Origin: Candidatus Pacearchaeota archaeon | GTDB taxonomy: Archaea > Nanobdellota > Nanobdellia > Pacearchaeales > GW2011-AR1 | Direction of reading: 5' to 3' | Length of the DNA: 34,805 nt | NCBI GenBank assembly: GCA_023142835.1 | Contig: JAGLIS010000002.1 | Location: 1-34,805, forward strand | Part shown: piece after piece, positions 7,412 through 14,993 of the stretch | How positions within the stretch are numbered: the stretch's first letter is position 1 | Layout: the number at the start of each line of letters is the position of its first letter | Notes under the pieces: model-generated | The model's input: the letters and a program-made list of their open reading frames with translations, nothing else | Told to the model about the DNA's origin: nothing | Databases searched by the model: none | Position numbers and translations under genes: made by a program

Positions 7412-8790
7412 AAGAATATCGATTGAATTTTTTAAGGAAGAAAAAGATTGGCGAGAAATATTTAGTGACTACAGATCATGGAAGTTGGATATATTTGGGA
7501 ACAGAAGAGTTAGATAAATTAATATCTAAAGATTTGGATGAATCACTTTATGCTCGCTGTGAGGAGAAAGGAATAATTATTACAGAAGATAATAAGTCAG
7601 ATATTATAAAAAATATTCGTGAGAAATATGCGTTTCTTTCTAGCGGGACTTCACTTCATATTATTGTAGCGACGCTGAGATGTAATCTTCATTGTGTTTA
7701 TTGTCACGCTTCTTCTTGTCCGCAATCTTTTGAAGGTTATGATATGGATGAAAAAACGGCGAAGAAGACAGTTGATTTTATTTTTCAATCTCCTGCAAAA
7801 AATATTACAATTGAAATTCAGGGAGGAGAACCTTTGTTAAATTATGATGTTATAGAATATATTGTTAAGTATTCTAAGAAGTTGAATGAAGTTCATAAGA
7901 AAAATTTGAGATTGACGGTTGTCACTAATTTTGGAATGATGGATGGTGAGAAATTAGATTTTTTTGAAAATGAAGATGTTGATATTTGCACTTCACTTGA
8001 TGGTCCAAAAGAATTGCATGAGAAGAATCGGAATTTTGGAAGTCATGGACCTGTAGTTAAGTGGCTTGAAGAAATTAGGAAACGGGAGAAAAATGGAATC
8101 TTACATAAAAATGCGGTTTTGACTGTGACTCATGAAAGTTTAAAATATCCTCGAGAGATTGTTGATGAATATGTTAAAAATGGGGTGAAGGATATTCATT
8201 TGAGATTCTTGAATAATCTTGGAAACGCTAAACAAGATTGGGAAAAAATTTGTTATAGTTCTGAAGAATTTATAGACTATTGGAAGAAATCCTTGGAATA
8301 TATTTTTGAATTAGATAAATCGGGAATTTTTCTGAGAGAGCGTGGAGCTACAATAATCATGAAGAAAATTCTTGGTGGAGAGCCTAATTATCTTGAGCTA
8401 AGAAGTCCTTGTGGTGCTGCGATCGGACAGTTGTTATATAATTATGATGGTGCGATCTATACTTGTGACGAGGCACGAATGGTAGGAGAAGATATTTTTA
8501 AATTAGGAAATGTTAAGGAAAATAATTATTCTGAAATTATTTCTTCGAATCAAACTTGCGGGATCGTGGCTGCTTCCATAAATGATACACAAATTTGTGA
8601 TTCGTGTGTTTACAAACCTTACTGCGGAATCTGTCCTGTTTGTAATTATGCAGAGCAAGGAAGTATCATCGCGAAAATCCCGCAAACAATGAGATGTCAA
8701 ATTTACAAAGCACAGTTTGATTATCTTTTTGATAAAGTCTTAAATGATTCAATAGCAAAAGAAGTTCTTTTAACTTGGGTTAAAAATTAG
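7408..8790 (+). CDS. hxsB: His-Xaa-Ser system radical SAM/SPASM maturase (HxsB-like)
   Basis: This 460-residue enzyme is predicted to modify a ribosomally made peptide. An N-terminal ~80-residue domain (YLVTTDHGSWIYLGTEELDKL) precedes a radical SAM core with the [4Fe-4S] motif CNLHCVYC (Cys92, 96, 99) and the SAM-binding IQGGEPLLNY (~137-146). The SPASM region has CGAAIGQLLYNYDGAIYTCDEARM (Cys335, 353), then CDSCVYKPYCGICPVC (Cys397-412) and Cys430, as in HxsB. Its start overlaps the upstream gene by 4 bp, and a His/Ser-repeat precursor follows. No HxsC was found. The exact chemistry is unknown; family enzymes make carbon-carbon, thioether or epimerised products. Confidence 0.82.
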   Translation: MKEYRLNFLRKKKIGEKYLVTTDHGSWIYLGTEELDKLISKDLDESLYARCEEKGIIITEDNKSDIIKNIREKYAFLSSGTSLHIIVATLRCNLHCVYCHASSCPQSFEGYDMDEKTAKKTVDFIFQSPAKNITIEIQGGEPLLNYDVIEYIVKYSKKLNEVHKKNLRLTVVTNFGMMDGEKLDFFENEDVDICTSLDGPKELHEKNRNFGSHGPVVKWLEEIRKREKNGILHKNAVLTVTHESLKYPREIVDEYVKNGVKDIHLRFLNNLGNAKQDWEKICYSSEEFIDYWKKSLEYIFELDKSGIFLRERGATIIMKKILGGEPNYLELRSPCGAAIGQLLYNYDGAIYTCDEARMVGEDIFKLGNVKENNYSEIISSNQTCGIVAASINDTQICDSCVYKPYCGICPVCNYAEQGSIIAKIPQTMRCQIYKAQFDYLFDKVLNDSIAKEVLLTWVKN

Positions 8791-8794
8791 GAAT

Positions 8795-8803
8795 ATTTAA
8801 AAA
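8795..8803 (+). promoter_or_regulatory. TATA-like box before the precursor peptide gene
   Basis: An AT-rich box, ATTTAAAAA, lies about 25 bp before the ATG at 8825. It gives the precursor its own promoter, and so possibly higher expression than the maturase genes upstream. Confidence 0.45.
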
Positions 8804-8824
8804 AGATAATTGCCTGTTGTTACA

Positions 8825-9073
8825 ATGAAAGAAGGGGTAAAATCAAAGATTCCAAAATTAAAGAAGAAGATTAGCGCTTTTTTGGTTGGTGAGGAAGGGA
8901 AAATATCAAAAAATTCTTTATTAAAAATAGGTGGTGTTTTGACAGGATTGTCCTCTGCAACGATTGTTGCAGGAGTAAATAATTTGCATTTGAGCTATAC
9001 AGATTCGACTGCAACGGCTAAGCATGGAAATCATTCGAGTCACTCACAACACGGTAGCCACTCGAGTTATTAA
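8825..9073 (+). CDS. hxsA: His-Xaa-Ser repeat precursor peptide (HxsA-like)
   Basis: This 82-residue protein has three parts: a Lys-rich N-terminus (MKEGVKSKIPKLKKKISAFL), a moderately hydrophobic segment LLKIGGVLTGLSSATIVAGV (about residues 33-52), and a C-terminal tail HGNHSSHSQHGSHSSY, a degenerate H-x-S repeat. This is the expected layout of a substrate for an HxsB maturase: leader or anchor first, modified repeat core last. The ATG at 8825 was chosen because it lies 25 bp after a TATA-like box. A TTG at 8810 would add five residues. It follows the maturase by 34 bp and precedes the beta-propeller gene by 2 bp. The tail is shorter than in bacterial HxsA. The modification product is unknown. 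Confidence 0.72.
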   Translation: MKEGVKSKIPKLKKKISAFLVGEEGKISKNSLLKIGGVLTGLSSATIVAGVNNLHLSYTDSTATAKHGNHSSHSQHGSHSSY

Positions 9074-9075
9074 CT

Positions 9076-10992
9076 ATGGAATCAATTCAAACACCCCAAG
9101 CTATTCCGCCACAAAGTAACAAGTGGAAGATTTTCATCATTCCGATTATATTAATTATCGTTTTCCTTGCCATTGGAAATCTCTATTTATTTTATTTTTC
9201 AGGTGATGATTTTTTGCAGGATTATGACGAAGTGATAGATTATGAAACTCTCGTGGACGAAGTTAATTTTTCTCATGAGTTAACTCAAGATTATACTAGA
9301 AATCCTATTTCTGTTGTTGATTTAGATATTAGCAGAGAAGGAAATTTGTTTGTTACGGATTCTTCAGGACATAGAATAATGGTTTTTGATTCTGATTTAA
9401 ATAATATTAGGAATATTGGTGAGAAATATAGTGAAGATAGTGGTTCAATTATTAGTGGTAGAGTTACTAACGTTGAGGAAATGATGCAATTCCCTGGTTC
9501 TTCTGCATTAGCTGGAAATTATATTTATGCGATAGATAGAATGAATAGAAGGATTAATACTTATACACTAAATGGAGATTTTGTCGAATGGAGAAATTTT
9601 CCTGAAGAAGTTATTTCTCAAACAGATGTTGGAGAAGCTCCCCATATTGATGGACAGAGAGTTAGTTTGATTGTTTTAAATAATGGTGATTTGCTTCTTC
9701 ATTCGTTGACAAGTAACAATGTTTATATTCTAGATTTTGAAACTTTAGCCATTAAGAAAACTTTAACTTTTGAGGGTATGAAGGCTTTTGGCGTAGGTAA
9801 ATCTTTGAAAGGATTTTATGTAATTGATTCCCTAAATAAGAAAGTGTATGAATATAGTGAAGATCTTTCTTTGATTGGGACTATTGACAGTGAGCTCATT
9901 AATCCAGTCGATGTTTGTGTTTTGTCAGATAAGTTTGTGATTACCGATGAGGGTGATGATTCCTTAAAATTATTTAATTTAGATTTTAGTTTTATAGAAA
10001 AGAAAGAGCTTACAGGAATTTCTCCAGATTTTATTGCTTGTGAAGAAGACGTAGTTTATATTTTTGATGATAGTGAAGGTAGAGTTGTTAAGATTAGTTT
10101 AGATAACCTTGAAGTTAAAAAGGAAGTTTCTGTTATTTCTCAATTGAATATTTTGAAGGGTGCTCCTATCTTTATTGCATCAAGTCAGATGAATGGTGAT
10201 GTTGCGATTGAGGATTCTCAAAATAATTTAATTCTTATTTTGGATGAAGATTTAAATTATAAAAATATTATTGGAATTGGTTTTGGAGATTCCCCTAATA
10301 AATTTAAATTCCCTACTGGACTTTCCTATGATAATGATGGAAACCTTTATGTTTTAGATAGGTGGAATACGAAGATTAAGATTTATGATTCCGATTATAA
10401 TTATATTAGATCAATTGATGATATAGGTTACTCTGGTAATGATATGATTGTGTTAGATAACGGGAATATTATGTATTTGGATGTTGATACTTATACTGTG
10501 AAATTTATTGACAGCGATGGAAATTTGGTTGGGGAATTAACTGAAGAGAAAGGGATGATTGCCCCTCATGGGCTTGGTATTTACAAGAGTAATTATATTG
10601 TTAGTGACGAAGTTCCTAGAGAATCTGATGGACATTACGATGTTTACTTCAAAGAGTATGACAAGAATTATAATTTTGTGAAATCTCATGTGATGCCAAA
10701 TCCAACTGTTTTTGAGACTTCTGAAACTTTGTCGATTTATGGGGATATGGTTATTATGCCAGATAATGATGAGAATAATTTGTTCTTTTATGATTTGATT
10801 AATGATGAGATTATTGAGAATATTACAGTTTCGCACGCTAGTTTTTTTGGGGCTATAGAGGTAGAGTTGCCAGCAGGTAAGGATTATGTTTTAGTCACTA
10901 ATCAGATGGATGGTAAATTATTTAAGATTGATATTAATTCTCGGAAGATAGTTGACGAAAAGAGGATTTCACTTTATTATAAAGAATATTAA
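9076..10992 (+). CDS. Membrane-anchored NHL/six-bladed beta-propeller protein
   Basis: This 638-residue protein has a cytoplasmic N-terminus, one membrane helix (IFIIPIILIIVFLAIGNLYLF, about 19-39) and a large outside domain made of ~40-residue propeller repeats. Clear repeats are DLDISREGNLFVTDSSGHRI, PTGLSYDNDGNLYVLDRWNTKIK and MIVLDNGNIMYLDVDTYTVK, each followed by a strand such as IYDSDYNYIRSI. Such domains bind ligands or proteins, and some act as lyases; no catalytic residues could be assigned. It begins 2 bp after the His-Xaa-Ser precursor, so it belongs to the same operon. It could display, receive or process the modified peptide at the cell surface (inference). Its end overlaps the converging U32 gene by 4 bp. 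Confidence 0.75.
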   Translation: MESIQTPQAIPPQSNKWKIFIIPIILIIVFLAIGNLYLFYFSGDDFLQDYDEVIDYETLVDEVNFSHELTQDYTRNPISVVDLDISREGNLFVTDSSGHRIMVFDSDLNNIRNIGEKYSEDSGSIISGRVTNVEEMMQFPGSSALAGNYIYAIDRMNRRINTYTLNGDFVEWRNFPEEVISQTDVGEAPHIDGQRVSLIVLNNGDLLLHSLTSNNVYILDFETLAIKKTLTFEGMKAFGVGKSLKGFYVIDSLNKKVYEYSEDLSLIGTIDSELINPVDVCVLSDKFVITDEGDDSLKLFNLDFSFIEKKELTGISPDFIACEEDVVYIFDDSEGRVVKISLDNLEVKKEVSVISQLNILKGAPIFIASSQMNGDVAIEDSQNNLILILDEDLNYKNIIGIGFGDSPNKFKFPTGLSYDNDGNLYVLDRWNTKIKIYDSDYNYIRSIDDIGYSGNDMIVLDNGNIMYLDVDTYTVKFIDSDGNLVGELTEEKGMIAPHGLGIYKSNYIVSDEVPRESDGHYDVYFKEYDKNYNFVKSHVMPNPTVFETSETLSIYGDMVIMPDNDENNLFFYDLINDEIIENITVSHASFFGAIEVELPAGKDYVLVTNQMDGKLFKIDINSRKIVDEKRISLYYKEY

Positions 10993-11771
10993 AGATTATT
11001 TTTTATGTTAGGGAATATAACAATTCTATTGAATTTGTTTTTTAATTCTTCAGGTATTATCATTTCTGTTTTTATTAGTTCAGCATTTCCGATTATGAAA
11101 ACTGGACGATCAAAGTATTTTGTTTCCTTCGTAATTATTTGATTTAGACATTCTTTTTTGCAAGGTTCTATTTTATAATTGTATTCGGAAGTATTGCACT
11201 TAGGATATATACATCTCCTTGTTACTGATATTACTGAGTTCCCTAGATAGAGAGTTATGTTGCTGTTTTCAGGGAGGTCTATTCCTTGTGGTGGGACATC
11301 TGTTTCGAATCTTTTTATGTTGAGGTCTTTTAAAAAATCAAGAAGTTCCGGATTCGATAATGAGTTATCTTTAAAGTTATCCGGAGATTCCTTAAGACAT
11401 CCAGTCATTATTTCTGGACCCTTCTTCATTCTTATTAAAACTCTTCCATAATTTATTTTTACTTCGGGGAAAGCCTCTAGAATTTCTAAGAGTCCTAAAT
11501 CATTAATCGTTACTTCGAATTTTTTATTGATTTCTGAAATGTCTTTTATTAAATGTTTTAAATTATTGATACCCAAGTTAGTTAGTAAAGGAGTTAGGAG
11601 AACAAATGTCTTATTTTTTTTAATGCAGAATTCAAAGATTTCTTTTGTCTCGGAAAATGTTGGAATTTTTCTTTCACAAAACTCATTTCCAAAATATATT
11701 AAATTGTATTTATCTAAATACTTTAGATTTTGTAATTCTTCTAAAGAGCTTATTTTTATTCCGAATTCCAT
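10989..11771 (-). CDS. U32 family protein, UbiV-like
   Basis: This 260-residue soluble protein resembles UbiV, the partner of UbiU in O2-independent hydroxylation. LIYFGNEFCERKIPTF (Cys32) matches the early cysteine motif of UbiV, and TRRCIYPKC (187, 192) with PCKKEC (204, 208) matches its later C-x12-C-x3-C cluster, so a [4Fe-4S] cluster is likely. The start was set at the ATG at 11771, which overlaps the upstream TAA by one base. An ATG at 11783 would add four residues. It is the last gene of a three-gene operon with a UbiU-like protein and a double radical SAM enzyme. A ubiquinone role is unlikely because no other quinone genes are nearby. An oxygen-free hydroxylation of another substrate is possible (inference). 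Confidence 0.65.
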   Translation of the reverse strand: MEFGIKISSLEELQNLKYLDKYNLIYFGNEFCERKIPTFSETKEIFEFCIKKNKTFVLLTPLLTNLGINNLKHLIKDISEINKKFEVTINDLGLLEILEAFPEVKINYGRVLIRMKKGPEIMTGCLKESPDNFKDNSLSNPELLDFLKDLNIKRFETDVPPQGIDLPENSNITLYLGNSVISVTRRCIYPKCNTSEYNYKIEPCKKECLNQIITKETKYFDRPVFIIGNAELIKTEMIIPEELKNKFNRIVIFPNIKNNL

Positions 11772-12715
11772 TAATAATAACAATTGTTCTTACAATCAAA
11801 TTTGTAATATCGACTGAAAAGTTCCTTGCATTTAGTTTTGTATTCTTCCTTATCTAGATTCATTAGGCTAAGAGTTTTTTTTATTAACTTGGCATCGTTG
11901 ATTTTCCTTATATGACTATTATTTCTTCCAACAATTTTTAGATTTTTTATTCCAATTTTTTCTAGTTCTTTAATAAAACAGATTCCACAGAATGGATTAA
12001 ATTTTTTTAGAATTGTTAAAGTATTCTCTTGAATTATCTTTTCATCTTTTTTCGCTTCCTCATTTATGAAATAAATTTTTTGTTTGAAAGGAATATTACA
12101 AGTTGTTGTAAAAACTTTATGTTCTGGAATGTGACATCTTGAGCAAAATCCGTCTAGGTTTCTACAGAATTGATTGAGTATCATTACTTCGAATTCTATT
12201 TCTGGATTATTTAGGGTAATTGATTTTAACTCTTCAATAGATAAATGTCTTGGGAGAATAATTTTTTTTATCCCGAGATTTTTGTAGAAATTTACCGCAT
12301 TTGAATTTAGACAGACGTTGATACAACTTAAAATAATTTTATTTTTCGGTGCATTCTCTTTTAAAAATTTTATTATTGATAATTCCGAAACTATAAAATT
12401 GTCTACGTAGTCTTTAAATATCATAACTTGTTCTTTGGCTCTTGCTAATTGTCTTGAATTGTAAAATGACTTATTTAATGTAAGAGAAAGTTCTGCGGGT
12501 TTTTTTGCCAAATTATTTATTCTATTTATTTCTTTTATTTGTTCTAAGTTCTCAAAGTTTGCTCCTCTTTCAAATCGTTCATTAACAGAATCCCACTTAT
12601 TATTTTCATTTTCACCTTCAGTTAAATTATTTACACCTAGATAAATTTCTTCAATTCCTAATTTATTATATTCCGCTATATCTTCTATCAAACTCGCGGG
12701 CGCTACTATTTTCAT
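11771..12715 (-). CDS. U32 peptidase-family protein, UbiU-like
   Basis: This 314-residue protein starts MKIVAPASLIEDIAEYNKLG and IEEIYLGVNN, the usual opening of the U32 TIM-barrel. Cys184, 191, 206 and 243 have spacing 7-15-37, close to the 7-17-39 spacing of the cluster-binding cysteines of UbiU. Extra cysteines at 194 and 246 and the C-terminus DCKNNCYY could bind more metal. U32 proteins are mostly not proteases: known members hydroxylate tRNA, rRNA or ubiquinone precursors, in several cases with prephenate as oxygen source. It overlaps the radical SAM gene by ATGA (12712-12715) and the UbiV-like gene by one base, so all three are probably coupled. Substrate unknown. Confidence 0.72.
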   Translation of the reverse strand: MKIVAPASLIEDIAEYNKLGIEEIYLGVNNLTEGENENNKWDSVNERFERGANFENLEQIKEINRINNLAKKPAELSLTLNKSFYNSRQLARAKEQVMIFKDYVDNFIVSELSIIKFLKENAPKNKIILSCINVCLNSNAVNFYKNLGIKKIILPRHLSIEELKSITLNNPEIEFEVMILNQFCRNLDGFCSRCHIPEHKVFTTTCNIPFKQKIYFINEEAKKDEKIIQENTLTILKKFNPFCGICFIKELEKIGIKNLKIVGRNNSHIRKINDAKLIKKTLSLMNLDKEEYKTKCKELFSRYYKFDCKNNCYY

Positions 12716-14895
12716 TTTTGTTTATAGTTAAAATTATTTATCATCAGTATTTGAGATATTAAATCTACATAATTTAGACCTTCTTTCGTTATTTCTATTT
12801 TGTTATTTTCAATAATTATTATATTTTTGTTTTGCAAATAATTTAGGCTATCCGAAAAACGGAGCTTATATTTTTCTTCGATTTCAAAATTTAATAATCT
12901 TGATTTTAAAGATATTTTATGAAGTTCATCTTGTTCACCTTGTAGTTCGAATTTTTTGTAGTTGTCTTTTGTCATGTTTGCAAAATATGTTTTGCCTACA
13001 AATGAGAATGTGTTAATACCAATCCCTAAAATGTTTCCTTGATTTAGAAAATTTATTTGATATTCAAATTTTGGTTTTCCTATTTTATGGAAATCTTCTG
13101 CTGTATATTGTCGGTATCCGTTGCTATCTAAAATTAGCCTTCCCTTTTTATTTAGCCAATCAAGTTTTTTTGAGTATTCAATAAAAAATAATTCATCACT
13201 TTCAAGAATTCTTTTGCTGTTGTGCAGTGGCTGGTATGTTACATTGTCAGGGTTTAATGAAAGCATGGTTTCCATTTCGGATTCGTATGAGTCCATATCA
13301 TCCAGATAGACACCATAAATTATGTCTATACTTTTTGTGAAAGTATAATTTTTTAATGAGTTAAAAAAGGAAGTCATTTCTTCTATTGTCGAGGGTCTGC
13401 CAAACTCTTGGAGAATTTTATCGTTGAAACATTGGACTCCAATGCTTAATCTTGTAATGTAGTTTTGTAAGTAATCAAAAAATTTTTTATCAAAATTTGA
13501 TGGGAAAGTTTCCATTGTTATTTCTTTGATGTTCTCTTTTGGAAGATACGAAAATAGTTTATCGAATATTTTTTGGAAATTTTCTTTCCCTATTGTTGTT
13601 GGCGTTCCACCTCCGATGTAAATGTATCTGATGTTATTCGTAATTAGGACTTCCTTAAATTTTTCAATTTCCTTAAGCATAAAATCAATGTAACTCTTTA
13701 TATGTTGATTTGGATATTTTTGAATCCCGCAGAACTTGCATCGCGAATTACAGAATGGGAAATGGAGATAGAGCCCAAATTCTTTTTCAACTGGAGAATT
13801 TTTTATTTTTTCTATTAATTCTTCGAAAGAACTTGGAGTTTTCCATTGGTCAAGTGTTGGGTATTGCATAAAAAAATCTGAATGTCTAAAATAGATAGGG
13901 ATGTAATCTGCCTGGTTTTTTGTTTCTGGAAGCATGTAAGTTAAATTTTTTTGGAGATTGGAAAAGTATTTATCCTTCAGAGATTCTCCTCGGAATTTTG
14001 TTAGAGGGTCTTTAGTAATTTCGTCTTTCACCTTTATCCCTCCAAGACACCTTTCTTTTATTTTACAACTTTGACATATATCATCCGATAATGGTTCTGA
14101 AGCATTTTCTTTCGCCTTGGAAATTATTTCTTTGAATTCAAGAGGGGAAGTTCCTAAGATATTTCCTAAGACTACTGAAGAATAACTGTTTAATTTTATG
14201 TCGCCGTTTTCGTTTATGTAAATGAAGTTATTGCCATCGTCGTTTTGTCCACCATCGCAGTATTCCAAAGCTTTTCTTGAGACAAGACAAAGTGGAAATG
14301 CGTTCGCAATTTTTATTGGATTTCTAATTTTGTTCTCTTTAGAATTCCATATTACTATTTTTTCAGATAGTTTTAGAAGATCTAAAAGATAATCTTTCTC
14401 TTCGCTATTTATGTCCCTTAAAAAGAAAAAATCTTCTAAAGGAATTTCCCTTATGTCTTCAAATATTTTTTCTAATGGAAGATTTTTTTGGAAGACCATA
14501 CATACCATAAATTTGATTTTAGGATTTTCATTAATTCGTCTTGTTAGTGATTCCTTATATTCCAATATTTGGTCTGCGTTTTGAAAAGAGAGGAGACAGT
14601 AATCAATAAATTGAGATATTTCGTCGAATCTTTTTATTCGTTGGATTGAAATATTTGCTATGACTTTTAAGTTTGCAATTTTTATTTTTCTTAAGAATTC
14701 TAAAATGTCTGGATGTTCGAAGATATCTCCACCAGTTAGTCTTAATGTATCAATATCATTTTCTTTTGCTATAGCAATTATATTATCTAAAGATTTTTCT
14801 GAAAGAAATGTCGGAGCGAGTTTGCTTTTGTAACAGTAAGAACAGCCAATGCTACAGACATTTGTGATACTGACTTGGAGCTCTTTTAGTTGCAT
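12712..14895 (-). CDS. Double radical SAM fusion: SPASM-type domain plus HemN/HemW-type domain
   Basis: This 727-residue protein contains two radical SAM enzymes in one chain. The first (about 1-295) has CSIGCSYC (Cys14, 18, 21), LRLTGGDIFEHPDI, and a SPASM-like end with C274, C277 and C283 (CQSCKIKERC). The second (about 370-727) has the HemN/HemW features LHFPFCNSRCKFCG (Cys382, 386, 389), YIGGGTPTT (426-434), RLSIGVQCFNDKILQEFGRP and a C-terminal winged-helix-like region. The linker is ~75 residues. HemN-family proteins include coproporphyrinogen oxidase, haem chaperones and radical methyltransferases; no haem genes are near. It heads a coupled operon with UbiU/UbiV-like proteins and converges on the His-Xaa-Ser operon. 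A TATA-like CTTTAAATC lies at about 14917-14925. There is no sign of a frameshift joining two genes. Confidence 0.8.
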   Translation of the reverse strand: MQLKELQVSITNVCSIGCSYCYKSKLAPTFLSEKSLDNIIAIAKENDIDTLRLTGGDIFEHPDILEFLRKIKIANLKVIANISIQRIKRFDEISQFIDYCLLSFQNADQILEYKESLTRRINENPKIKFMVCMVFQKNLPLEKIFEDIREIPLEDFFFLRDINSEEKDYLLDLLKLSEKIVIWNSKENKIRNPIKIANAFPLCLVSRKALEYCDGGQNDDGNNFIYINENGDIKLNSYSSVVLGNILGTSPLEFKEIISKAKENASEPLSDDICQSCKIKERCLGGIKVKDEITKDPLTKFRGESLKDKYFSNLQKNLTYMLPETKNQADYIPIYFRHSDFFMQYPTLDQWKTPSSFEELIEKIKNSPVEKEFGLYLHFPFCNSRCKFCGIQKYPNQHIKSYIDFMLKEIEKFKEVLITNNIRYIYIGGGTPTTIGKENFQKIFDKLFSYLPKENIKEITMETFPSNFDKKFFDYLQNYITRLSIGVQCFNDKILQEFGRPSTIEEMTSFFNSLKNYTFTKSIDIIYGVYLDDMDSYESEMETMLSLNPDNVTYQPLHNSKRILESDELFFIEYSKKLDWLNKKGRLILDSNGYRQYTAEDFHKIGKPKFEYQINFLNQGNILGIGINTFSFVGKTYFANMTKDNYKKFELQGEQDELHKISLKSRLLNFEIEEKYKLRFSDSLNYLQNKNIIIIENNKIEITKEGLNYVDLISQILMINNFNYKQK

Positions 14896-14963
14896 GATTT
14901 TAAATGTTTCTGTACGGATTTAAAGATTGTTGTAGTCAAGTGGTTGGACGTTAATTTAGGAAA

Positions 14964-14972
14964 CTTTAAAAG
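14964..14972 (+). promoter_or_regulatory. TATA box of the Cys-rich surface protein gene
   Basis: CTTTAAAAG lies about 25 bp before the ATG at 14994. The divergent gene at 14895 has its own TATA-like box about 40 bp away. Confidence 0.45.
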
Positions 14973-14993
14973 TAATTTATTCCTATAGAACTT

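Noticed and set aside
8810..8824. TTG start for the His/Ser precursor
   Set aside because: The ATG at 8825 lies 25 bp after a TATA-like box, as at other leaderless genes here, and the five extra residues add nothing recognisable.
11257..11857. Plus-strand frames of 64-96 codons over the U32 genes
   Set aside because: They are antisense to two well-supported, coupled genes and have no family features.
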